64,000 nt of DNA from Onthophagus taurus. Its lineage: Eukaryota > Arthropoda > Insecta > Coleoptera > Scarabaeidae. This document shows, piece after piece, positions 55,341 through 64,000 of the stretch. The stretch is from the NCBI RefSeq assembly GCF_036711975.1, contig NW_027248940.1, positions 6,510,001 through 6,574,000 of the forward strand, given 5' to 3'. The position numbers and the translations under genes are program-made. Below the pieces are notes generated by a model, which worked only from the letters and a program-made list of their open reading frames with translations, was not told where the DNA came from and made no database searches. Positions within the stretch are counted from its first letter, which is position 1; every line of letters begins with the position of its first letter.

Positions 55341-55369
55341 TAATTAAATTAAATCGGCAGCGCGCATGA

Positions 55370-56310
55370 TTCTATTGATAGGCGAATATAGGCCCCAATT
55401 GGTGTTACCCCTATGCGGTAAGAAAGCCTTAGTGCTCCTGGACTCCATTCTTGGAATTCGGAAATTTAATCGACATAGGACTTCAGGTGCTGTCACACGG
55501 CCAAGCAGTAAGTTGTTTACAAACGAAGCGCACAGCTACTGTCGTCTTGATACGAGTGAACTGAGATCATATCGCTGAAGTAACGCATGATAGTAATCAC
55601 TTCCTCTAGGAGGATAATGCCCGAATTCTAGGAAATGTATATATTTAACATATTTCCTCTGGACCCTTTCTATTGCGGAGATGTTATTCTGAGTTGTTGG
55701 TGGCCAGACAATTGCACAATACTCTAATTTACTTCTCACGAACGCTTTATAGAGAGTGGATACTGAGCTCAACCTGGCAAACTCGCAGCTGTACGAGTGA
55801 TAAACCCGAGGACTTTCAGGGCATCAGAAGACAACTTACTTATGTGGCCGCTGAACAGCAGTTTATTGTCGAACCTTTTATTTGTATAAGCCATGATTTG
55901 ACATTTTGCAACGTTCAACAACAACCCATTTGATTGGCACCACGAACACAACTTGGTCAAGTCCTTCTGCAAGCTGGTACAATCGTTGTCCGATTCAATT
56001 GTTCTAAAAAGCTTCAGATCATCGGCATACATTAATGATGAACTTTTGAACAAATTTGGCAATTCATTCACAAACATCGTAAACAGTAAAGGTCCTAAAC
56101 ATGACCTGTGGCACACCGCTCATGACCATTATTTGCTTCGACCTGATTCCGGACATCTCGACATATTGCGTTCGATTTGATAGGTACGATTTCAGAAGCA
56201 ACGAAAGACTTAAATCGCAATCAAACTCCTTAATTCGTCCGTTTGTAACCACCAAAACTTCTCTGGATCGGTATTTACATCTGTCTCCACAGTAGCGACA
56301 TATGTTTGAC
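55370..56310 (-). pseudogene. LINE reverse transcriptase fragment
   Basis: Minus strand. SYLSNRTQYVEMSG and VMSGVPQ (56064-56312), frameshift, LGPLLFTMFVNELP and YADDLKLF (55769-56116), frameshift, LYKAFVRSKLEYCAIVWPP and IERVQRKYVKYI (55536-55772). These are the C-terminal RT motifs of Jockey/CR1-type non-LTR elements. No endonuclease and no 3' tail are seen. Confidence 0.78.
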
Positions 56311-59100
56311 ACATTTGACGGTGAAACTGTGATTTAGTATTTCTAGATTTAGTTTTCTATACATTTTATGATAATGTTTTTTCTTGCTGAACAAGCACCC
56401 CAAAGAAAGGTGATTTTTGGGAAATTACATGGTCAGATTATTCCATATTTTTTAATTTTTTAAAACTATTATTATATTAAAGGTTGGGTTCACTGATTCA
56501 ACAAAACCTGTCCGATGTCACAACTCAAATTTAAAGTTTTTCTAGTGTAAATAGCAGGTGTTCTGAATTGTTTTAATTGTTGTAAGTACTAATTTTTAAT
56601 ATGAAACTTTAAAAGAACTGAAGAAGTGATTAAATAAACATTTTAAGTACCTAGAACAACCAGAACAATTTAGAGCAACAACAAAAAAAATGTGATTTTG
56701 AAAAAAATTTCAAAAAATGAGGGGCTTTGAAAATTAAAGTTTTTGGAAGTTTCAGTCAGTAATTCTTGCGTTAGTGGTTTTAAATTACACAATAAGAATT
56801 AATACACATACAACAATCTAAAATAACTCAAACTTTGGTGATTCAAATTGTTCTAGATGTATTTTACGTTTAAACTAGGGAAAAAAAGGTTTTTCTGGTT
56901 ACACGGACATTAATTTTGCAAAATCATATCTTCTTAAAAATACAGCAAAATGCAGACCTAATAAGAAAAATAATAAATTAACAAATTAATAATCCAACTA
57001 TTCGATCTGCAAACAAAAATACACTATTTGTATTACACATTATGTACTAAAAACTAAATATCTCTGTGCCCACCCACACAGAGATACATTTATATATACT
57101 AGAGATTGTAATCAAGAAGGGTTTTTACAATCCCGGGATTTCGGGATCAGAATTCTCTATCCCGGGATTACCCGGGATTTCTGGGCTACATATGTAATCA
57201 TAAATAAAAAGTGTTCAAGGTGTTTCTTACATTTCAGCTTATTCTAACCATAATATAAGAAGTTTCAACCAAAAAAATCAACCATCGATAGCACTGTTTT
57301 AAAGATATGTCGCAGAACAGTCAATTTATCTATTATTTTATTTCCTAAACAAGATCAAAATTTTATGTTGAAGAGAAGCACCGTTCCGATTCCACACTTG
57401 TTGGTGGAATAGTTTTCAAACATTCAAAAGCGAATTGAATTGAATGGCAAACCTTTGTTTCGGGATTTGTTTTGTTTTTTTTTACAGAACCATCTAGGAA
57501 GAACTTTCCTTTACCACCTTTCCTTCTTATTTTCTAAACATTTTTAAGATTTTAAAAGGTAGATGGGGTTGATTAATTTAGGAATTTAATTGTTAAAATT
57601 TTAAAGAATTTTTTTTTGAGGATCAATTGGGAATAAAATAGGAATTCGGTTAACTTAGTTAAAACTTTTTTTTTAAGTAATATCAGAATAAAGAACAAAA
57701 ATAGAAGGAGATTTTAGGGAAAAGTATAATGTACCACTTTTTTGGTAATATGAGTTTTTTTTAAAGTTATAAAACGAAAACACGACAAAATAACTCTCTT
57801 TCGTCATTCAGCGGTATAACGTGTAACATCGTGGAAAAATTAGTCGTCGACATTTTGAAAAGTTGAGTTTTGAGAAGTTTAGTCGAGATTATTAATCCAT
57901 AATTTTTGGGAGAATCACGCATGTTATAATATTAAATCATAATTGATCGTTTGTGATTTTGGTAACAGAAGTTTATTCTGGATTTAGTTGTACTGCAAAG
58001 AAAAAGAATTGTTTGATAGCCTCAGAACATCCACGAGGTACGTTAAAATTAATTTTCTTATCCTAATTTTCATTCATTCATTCATTCATACATTAGATTT
58101 CATTCAAAACCTTTCATGCTATTTAAAAAAAAAATAAATAAATAAAAAAAAAACTTAAAACTATCTTAAAACTATACTTAAAACTATCTTAAAACTATTG
58201 GATTTTTTTTCTTAATTAATTTTAATTGCTTAGGTTTTTGGAGGGAGCATTTTAAGAAAATTTTCTTCATCCACCTCGTGGGGAATAAAATCACGAGGTC
58301 ATTCAGTCACCTAAAAATCCCCAAAATAAGTATCCTGAAGGAAGAAGGCGTTATCAGAAATATCCTACCTTAAGTTCTTCCTGGATGGTCATCTGGAGAT
58401 TCTTTATGGTAATCTTATTCAAGGAAAAGGTCAGACGTTAAGTCTTGTTATAAAACATTCAAGAAGCAATTTACTATTTTGGAAATTTAATTTAAATTAT
58501 CTTTGTTTCATTTTTTTTTATTATTATTAAATTCATTAATCTCTTCATTATCTTCTTTTGTAAAATTTTAATTGGAATTTTTTTTTTCTTTTCGATTCAT
58601 AAAAATTCGTTCTAAATTAAATTTAATTTTATCAGACGAATACGGAAATCTATATATTTTTTTTGCTTTGGTTTTCTGATTTGGAATAATTTAATTTTCA
58701 TATTCACATTTTCCAATTTCAATCATCAGTTTTTTTATATTTAATTTTAATTTTCATTTATCAATTTGGTTTGTGTATTACAAACTTTTATATATATATT
58801 TTTTTCTCCAATATTTTTCGTATTATTTTGTTTGCTATTCTTGAATTTCAATTATTTACTGTTGTGTTTGTCTCATCCTGTGTAACTGAAAATTTTGAAA
58901 TTTTTAATATCTTCTTTTCGCCATTATTGTGTTATCGTGGTTTATTCAATGGCGTGGCGCTGTATAAATGAATCACCCCTTCTCCATTGAGCTGGTCGTG
59001 GTACCGCGATGAAATTCACTTTTCAAAATTAAAGTTAGGAAAATTGGGTGGGATAAGTTGAGTATAGGTATAGTATATATTTTTCTGATACAGCGGCAAC
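56311..59100. other. AT-rich stretch, part probably LTR of a Gypsy element
   Basis: No ORF supported. 57125-57185 has a cluster of CCCGGGAT motifs. 58070-58095 is a short CATT microsatellite, and 58150-58198 a tandem array of CTTAAAACTAT. The right part up to about 59103 should be the LTR of Gypsy G1, because a primer site follows at 59108. A TATA-like GTATAAATG lies near 58963. The LTR start cannot be placed without a second copy. Confidence 0.45.
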
Positions 59101-59107
59101 AAATTTT

Positions 59108-59125
59108 TGGCGCCCAACGTGGGGC
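59108..59125 (+). promoter_or_regulatory. Primer-binding site of Gypsy G1 (tRNA-Lys)
   Basis: TGGCGCCCAACGTGGGGC is complementary to the 3' end of tRNA-Lys(CUU), ...GCCCCACGTTGGGCGCCA. Confidence 0.75.
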
Positions 59126-59215
59126 CTGAATGATTGTGAGCCATTATTGAACCCGTGTCTTGCTAAAAGAGAAAAAAAAAGATAGTTAGATTGTTCAAAG
59201 TAGCGAATTATAAGT

Positions 59216-59495
59216 ATGGAGGGAAACTTAGAAGTAGGTCGATTATCAGCAGCTGTACTTAGATATGAATTAAAAGTTCGAGGAGTAACAGAAATTAAAG
59301 GTCACGATGAAATGCGCTGCACTCTTAGAAAATTATTAAAAATGGAGAAAGATATGAGTTTTAAATTACCAAAAAATCCCTATACTTTTGCAGAAGATAG
59401 CAAAGCTATCAAAGATGATATCGATAATATTAAGGGTAGAATAGATGCTTTAGAGGTCATTAATAAAACTAATGCGGAATTTAAAAAGATTCGTA
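59216..59495 (+). pseudogene. Gag N-terminus of Gypsy G1
   Basis: ATG 59216, about 93 codons (LEVGRLSAAVLRYELKVRGV, then a basic and coiled segment). Cut at 59495 by the LTR of Gypsy G2. Its position after a tRNA-Lys primer site is the main evidence for Gag identity. Confidence 0.6.
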
Positions 59496-59756
59496 TGTTA
59501 ACAACGCGCAGACTCCTGGCGCTGCTCGGCGCATGGTTCCGAAGGGTCGGAAATCCCTTATTGGCTGCCCTTTGTTTACTTCCGGCCAAGGGAGTATAAA
59601 AAGGGCACGCTGAGAACAAGCCGACATTCAGACCGTCACCTTAACATCGAGTTATTAAGTTTGTAAATATTTGTATAATAATTAAAATATATTTTTTCAC
59701 AACAAACAACGCCTTTACTCGTCGACTTATTGTCATCACACGGGGGATGTGTGACA
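59496..59756 (+). repeat. 5' LTR of Gypsy G2
   Basis: TGTTAACAACGCGCAG...GGATGTGTGACA, 261 bp, with a TATA box (GTATAAAAAGG, near 59595). The right end is fixed by the primer site 2 nt on. There is no second copy for comparison. Confidence 0.8.
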
Positions 59757-59758
59757 AT

Positions 59759-59776
59759 TGGCGCCCAACGTGGGGC
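59759..59776 (+). promoter_or_regulatory. Primer-binding site of Gypsy G2 (tRNA-Lys)
   Basis: TGGCGCCCAACGTGGGGC, identical to the site of G1. Confidence 0.78.
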
Positions 59777-59781
59777 CTAGT

Positions 59782-60657
59782 ATGCCGAAGGAACCTCAAT
59801 TAAGAAGGAGCTTAAGACTTCGAACCAAGGCCCCGTACCGCTTCGCAGAGGAAGATTCAGACTCTTCAAGGGAAGAAGAGGAATCCACGAAATTCGACGA
59901 AGAAAGGCTGGAAGACCACGGGAAGATGGACGCCGGCAACTCCACGAATCCAGATGCAACTTGTCTCCTAACCAAGTTCATAGAGAAGCATTTCTGCATC
60001 GGGGTAACCCAACCACCGACGTTTAGTGGCGACGATCTAGAGAATCCAACGGAATACGTTGAGTCACTAAAGAAGTATTTTGAAAAAGAAGTCACCCCCG
60101 CCGAAGAAAAGCTGCCAATCGCTGTGGCGGGGCTTCGTGACAACGCTGCACGCTGGTGGATATCCTTCGACGACCTTGAGGTCGACCTAAAAAAATTCGA
60201 GGCGCTCCTGATAGCGGAGTACAACAATCCAAAAATCTTGGCGCGCCTGAATAGCCAATACTTTGGGCAACACCAGCGTCTGGACGAGCCCGTAGACGTC
60301 TTTCTCCGCAGGAAGAATCGCCAAGCGAAGAGACTCGAACGCGACCCGGAAGCTGACCGTCAAATTCTGTTAAGCTTACTGCTTCCACAAATCGAATTGC
60401 ATTTGCTGGACGCCCCGGACGATCCCTGCGAATTCAGAAAGAGAGCCATGCTAGTGGAAAATCGCCTTCGCAGCTCGGGAATGTTAAAAAAGGCAACGCC
60501 GGGGGCCACCAAGGCGGATCCTACGAAGGAGCCCTTAAAGAAACCACCGCCATACCCCTGCGGTAACTGCCAAGGCAACCACTGGCACAGAGATTGCCCC
60601 ACAAACAGAAAACCGTCGGGGAACGCCATCGGGGCTGCTGGGAGCAACCAGGATTAA
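59782..60657 (+). CDS. Gag of Gypsy G2
   Basis: 291 codons from the first ATG after the primer site. Acidic N-terminus (SDSSREEEES), capsid-like domain (PPTFSGDDLENPTEYVESLKK, AARWWISF, FLRRKNRQAKRLERD) and one zinc knuckle CGNCQGNHWHRDC near the end. No lesion is seen. Pol follows in another frame, overlapping slightly. Confidence 0.85.
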   Translation: MPKEPQLRRSLRLRTKAPYRFAEEDSDSSREEEESTKFDEERLEDHGKMDAGNSTNPDATCLLTKFIEKHFCIGVTQPPTFSGDDLENPTEYVESLKKYFEKEVTPAEEKLPIAVAGLRDNAARWWISFDDLEVDLKKFEALLIAEYNNPKILARLNSQYFGQHQRLDEPVDVFLRRKNRQAKRLERDPEADRQILLSLLLPQIELHLLDAPDDPCEFRKRAMLVENRLRSSGMLKKATPGATKADPTKEPLKKPPPYPCGNCQGNHWHRDCPTNRKPSGNAIGAAGSNQD

Positions 60658-62687
60658 CCAAGGCGGCCCCTATCTCTACCGCGTCAATCCACACGCACTC
60701 AAAACCCCTGCGAGCAATAATAGACATCCAGTTGGACTGCAAAACATACCCGGCCCTCGTTGATTCCGCCTCAACCCATATGATCTAGCATATGATCGCT
60801 AGAATAGCCGGAAGTTATGAACGCCGCCCACATGTAGCTACGCAAGCTGACCCTCAGGCCCAACTTCTAATAATAGGAGATGCTCGACAAGAAATGAAAA
60901 TACAAAATCTGGTCTCTACCGAGGACTTCTTGGTCGCGCCACGTTTGAGCCACCCAATAATACTGGGAGACCCTTCGTTTACTCAGCACGGGGTCGTCCT
61001 CGATTATCAAAGAGGATGTCTTCACTTCGGCAATAAATTGAGAACTACCGTTTATTGGAAGCGAGAGAGTCCAACTAAGAAGATCGAACCCCTCGACTTA
61101 AAGAAATTAAAAAACCTGTTTCCAAACCAGTACGCCGCCTCCTTCGAGCAGACGGCTTTCCTCTTTGGAGAGCTCTTCTCTCCCATCATCGCTGGGGCTA
61201 GCTGCACGACGCAACACGAGATGCATCTCAAACCCGGTGCTAAGCCCATACAAGTGCCACCATATCGTTATTCGGCCAACAAAAAGCAATTGATTGCACG
61301 CGAAGTGGAGCACATGCTAGCCAACGGCATCATCGAACCTAGCCGTTCAGCGTATTCATCTCCCATACTCATCGTGGATAAGAAGAAAGAAGGGGAGAAG
61401 AGGTTCCGCGTGGATTATCGTAGGCTGAACAGTCAAATTGAAGATGAGTCCTCGGCTTTACCCATTATTCAGGAGGCGCTTCGAGACCTGGGACAAGCAA
61501 AGATCCTCTCCACCCTGGACCTCCGCTCGGGATACTGGCAGATCCCCATGGCTGAGACGGCGAAGCACCTTACGGCCTTTACCACACCGGACTGGTCCTG
61601 CTATCAGTTTAAGGTGATGCCGTTTGGGTTAAAGAACGCCCCCGCGACGTTCCAGAGAGTGATGACCCAGGAGGTGCTTCCAGGATATCTCCGCCGCTTC
61701 GCCCTAGCATACCTCGATGATATCATCATCTACAGTGCCAGCTGGGAACAACACTTGGACCACCTTCATCAAGTGTTCGAACGGTTGCGCACTTACAACC
61801 TGCGACTCTCTGCCGACAAGTGCGTATTCGGAGCTACATCCCTGGACTACCTGGGGTATAAGATCACACCCGATGGCATCGCCCCCAGCAAGGGCACCTC
61901 AGGGACCTACAAAGCGCCCCTGTACCAGAAAATAGAAAACAGCTACGTTCGTTCCTCGGCTTATGCAACTGGTTGCGCACATTTATCCCTCGGTGCGCCG
62001 AAAAGTTATCACCACTGACCAACCTATTGCGGGGAAAGAGCCGGTTTCGATGGACCCCCGAAGCTCAGGAAGCCTCCCGCAACATAAAAAGGGAACTAAG
62101 TCAACCTCTGCAGCTTTATCGCCCGCAAACCGACCAACCTTACGTCCTTCAGACGGATGCTAGTAAGAAGGGGATAGCGGCGGTGATATATCAAGACCCG
62201 GGTCGGAAGATTATATCGTTCGCCAGCGCTAAGCTAACTAAGACCGAGGAGAAGTACCATGCTAACGAACAAGAGTGTCTCGCCGTGGTGTGGGCCGTCC
62301 GCCACTTCCGCCCTTATCTCGAGTACCGCCGGTTCTTATTAAGAACAGACAACAAGTCGTTAATCCATACGCGCAAAACCTTATTCGATCGTGGAGCACC
62401 TACCAAGACAATGGGCCCACATGTCCCGCAGAAGAGCGGATACTACAACAGTACCTGGTGCAAGAGGGTCTCCTCTGGAAAAGCCACCCGCTTGGTAATA
62501 GACTGGTGGCACCCAAAGACACCATCGAAGCCATACTTCACGTCTACCACGCCGAACCCATGGCCGGGCACCCAGGAGCCGAAGAGACTCTAAGGGCTAT
62601 ACAACGGCATTACAGTTGGCTCGGAATGGAGACAGACGTCCGGGAGTACGTCCGAGGATGTTGGGCTTGCACTGCCTTCAAGAGAGG
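60594..62687 (+). pseudogene. Pol of Gypsy G2 (protease, RT, RNase H, integrase start)
   Basis: Protease with LVDSASTHMI followed by an in-frame TAG at 60786-60788. RT: FRVDYRRLNSQI, STLDLRSGYWQIPM, MPFGLKNAPATFQ and YLDDIIIYS, then a frameshift near 61900. RNase H: QTDASKKGIAAVI, ANEQECLAVVWAV and LLRTDNKSL. A shift or deletion near 62370 loses the rest of RNase H. Integrase zinc region (HPGAEETLRAIQRHYSW, CWACTAFKRG), cut at 62687 by PLE-2. Confidence 0.85.
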
Positions 62688-62741
62688 AATATTAATAAAA
62701 CTCTGGGTTAACGATGAAAATGGTTTATTTTATTTTAAATT

Positions 62742-62786
62742 CGGTGCTACATGTTTCGGAATTATCTTATTCCTTCATCGGGCACG
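62742..62786 (-). ncRNA. Hammerhead-like motif, inverted copy (PLE-2)
   Basis: Exact reverse complement of the motif at 63574-63618; core CCGATGA on minus at 62781-62775. Confidence 0.55.
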
Positions 62787-62805
62787 ACTGGAAGTATCGA
62801 AATGT

Positions 62806-63239
62806 TGTTAGTTATAGATTTTCTAGAGATAAAGAAAGTTATAATTACCGTCAATGTTGAGGAGTTAAAATTAATTGTTTCGTTAAATGAATCAAGGACA
62901 TATCAACAGAATAAAGTTTCAAGAAAACTTTTCTTTAAAGAATATCTCTCTCCAAAAAAGTATCGATCTACACGTGTTTTATAGTTAAGAAAATACTTTT
63001 CTATCAAAATTAACATAACACACTATTCCATTTTTTAAAAAACTGCTAAAAGAGAGAATGGGTTAAAAAAAGGGGGGTGCGAGAAGCTTTCGAAACTTAC
63101 AAAATTATTAAAATTAAACTCAGTCAGAGTCCATGTGTTGAGCACAAGTGGAAAAATTGAACTGAGGGGACATGAAATTTGGTTGGGTAAACGATAGCGC
63201 ATGCGTTACAATTATTTAAGAGATGTGGAAAATTAGAAG
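62806..63239. other. Untranslated part of PLE-2 inverted tail
   Basis: Between the terminal repeat and the GIY-YIG coding end (minus strand). No gene seen. Contains a GGGGGG run near 63072. Confidence 0.45.
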
Positions 63240-63515
63240 TCATCTTATAAATTTAATGAAATGTCTGAAACTATTAAGATCTTCAACATCGTTCATAAGT
63301 TGATTATTGTGATTATTAATATGAATGTAGTATTCCTCTAAAAGATCTAATTCTTTAGATTTATGGAAGTTCTTGATAAGATTACTAATATCTATCTTAT
63401 GGTTAAATTTGTGGATGTGTTTGTAAATCGCAGAACTTTCTTTTGTTAGGTGTTCTTTAAATCTGGTAAGCATATTACGTCCTGTTTGTCCAATGTAAAA
63501 CATATCACACTCGGA
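63240..63515 (-). pseudogene. GIY-YIG endonuclease end of PLE-2 (inverted fragment)
   Basis: Minus strand: MFYIGQTGRNMLTRFKEHL, HKIDISNLI, LDLLEEYYIHINN, ending near 63240. Open, but only the C-terminal nuclease domain is present, because the fragment is the inverted tail of the element. Confidence 0.75.
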
Positions 63516-63573
63516 ACATTTTATTTAAAATAATTTATTTATAAATAAAATATTACATTTCGATACTTCCAGT

Positions 63574-63618
63574 CGTGCCCGATGAAGGAATAAGATAATT
63601 CCGAAACATGTAGCACCG
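63574..63618 (+). ncRNA. Hammerhead-ribozyme-like motif of PLE-2
   Basis: Stem I GTGC/GCAC, core CCGATGA (63579-63585; consensus has U at the second position), stem II GGAAT/ATTCC, GAAA at 63603-63606, CATGTA with a GUA cleavage triplet before GCAC. Minimal type I layout as in other PLEs. Confidence 0.6.
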
Positions 63619-63755
63619 AATTTAAAATAAAATAAACCATTTTCATCGTTAACCCAGAGTTTTATTAATATTCATATTGAACGATGAACATAGAATCCAC
63701 CATCGCCAAACTTTAGAATGCGGAGTTATCCGTTAGGATTCACACACTCAGGAGT

Positions 63756-64000
63756 ATGAAATTCAAAAAAGAAAGAACCACCGATAATATCAATTTCTTA
63801 CATAAAGCCATTCAAGTTGATGTCATACCTAACGCGTTTAAGTTGAAAGTCCCAGGACATTTTAATGGAATGAAACAGAAACTGGAGAACAAACTAATAA
63901 AGGATACAATCAAACAACTATACAAGAAACTTGCAGATCTAGACACAATCCTTAAATATCTGCATAGAACTCTACAAACCGACCTACACTACCTGGAAAT
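63756..64000 (+). CDS. PLE-2 protein, N-terminal part (runs off the window)
   Basis: Open plus-strand frame from about ATG 63756 to the window end, about 81 codons. VIPNAFKLKVPGHF and the Lys/Leu-rich helices that follow resemble the N-terminal domain of Penelope proteins. RT should follow beyond 64000. Confidence 0.6.
   Translation, partial: MKFKKERTTDNINFLHKAIQVDVIPNAFKLKVPGHFNGMKQKLENKLIKDTIKQLYKKLADLDTILKYLHRTLQTDLHYLE

Larger units (their letters stand above)
50840..55350 (+). mobile_element. Penelope-like element PLE-1 with inverted tail
   Basis: Plus-strand PLE. The left end (50840-about 51430) is an inverted copy of its own 3' end. The N-terminal coding remnant is 51445-51840, RT 53173-54100 and GIY-YIG 54703-54975, with a 3' terminal region to 55350. 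It is interrupted by a Tc1 element (about 51850-53155) and a foldback (54110-54702). PLEs combine RT with a GIY-YIG nuclease and often carry inverted or tandem terminal copies with hammerhead ribozymes; all these are seen here. Confidence 0.8.
59496..62687 (+). mobile_element. Gypsy retrotransposon G2, 3'-truncated
   Basis: 5' LTR, primer site, gag and pol in the usual Gypsy order (protease, RT, RNase H, integrase). It breaks off in the integrase zinc region at 62687, where PLE-2 begins. No 3' LTR or env. It is more GC-rich than its surroundings. Confidence 0.88.
62688..64000 (+). mobile_element. Penelope-like element PLE-2 with inverted tail (5' part)
   Basis: 62688-about 63540 is an inverted 3' part (GIY-YIG end, untranslated region and terminal repeat on the minus strand). 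At 63555-63672 the same terminal repeat appears in plus orientation, a perfect 118-bp inverse of 62688-62805. After it the plus-strand coding region starts and leaves the window. Same head-to-head architecture as PLE-1 but a different family. Confidence 0.78.

Noticed and set aside
59216-59599. A 127-codon single host gene
   Set aside because: The last third of the frame reads into the Gypsy G2 LTR, whose start at 59496 is clear; only the first 93 codons belong to G1.
1-64000. CRISPR arrays, operons or phage-like systems
   Set aside because: No regularly spaced short repeats; introns, SINE, LTR and PLE structures show animal DNA.

Overview
The window is repeat-dense DNA from an arthropod, most likely an insect. 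The evidence is BEL/Pao, Gypsy, Penelope-like (PLE), Polinton/Maverick, Tc1, piggyBac and tRNA-derived SINE elements, plus an intron-bearing fragment of a gene resembling animal RBM45. A beetle is plausible but not demonstrable. No intact host gene and no prokaryotic system is visible.

Positions 1-25,930: a four-deep nest of BEL/Pao retrotransposons inside a minus-strand ORF of unknown function. Working inwards: BEL-A1 (607-25718, TSD gagat) sits in the ORF; BEL-C (2169-21288, TSD ctaaa) sits in the gag of A1; BEL-A2 (2446-14649, minus strand, TSD accgg) sits in the 5' LTR of C; BEL-B (4021-10553, TSD catac) sits in the integrase of A2. BEL-B is the newest. Its 266-bp LTRs look identical and its 1,723-codon gag-pol is open. 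A tRNA-derived SINE (16427-16963) interrupts the protease region of BEL-C. The letter names are mine.

Positions 26,640-40,774: remains of a Polinton/Maverick (virus-like DNA transposon). They comprise protein-primed DNA polymerase B (broken), packaging ATPase (fragment), a PLA2-domain capsid-associated gene, adenovirus-type protease, penton-like minor capsid, a small ORF and a broken major capsid gene. Its middle is replaced by a 5'-truncated BEL (BEL-D, minus, 30026-37745). BEL-D itself holds a Gypsy element (32306-36570, TSD aatg) in which integrase precedes RT/RNase H, the Gmr1-like order.

Positions 41,000-48,000: small DNA transposons and fragments. These include a 1.2-kb palindromic foldback with TA target inside another inverted repeat, a Tc1 transposase remnant, piggyBac pieces, a MITE with a 9-bp TSD, and a decayed transposon-associated gene. 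Positions 48,234-49,690 hold a multi-exon RBM45-like gene fragment that lacks its middle exons and is frameshifted.

Positions 50,150-64,000: a PLE with a head-to-head inverted tail and hammerhead-ribozyme-like motifs, interrupted by a Tc1 element and a TA-flanked foldback. After it come a LINE RT fragment, two nested Gypsy elements with tRNA-Lys primer sites, and the start of a second PLE with the same inverted-tail architecture running off the right edge.

Almost every gene here serves transposon replication. The value of the window lies in its insertion chronology, since target duplications and restored reading frames give an unambiguous order, and in several unusual element structures.
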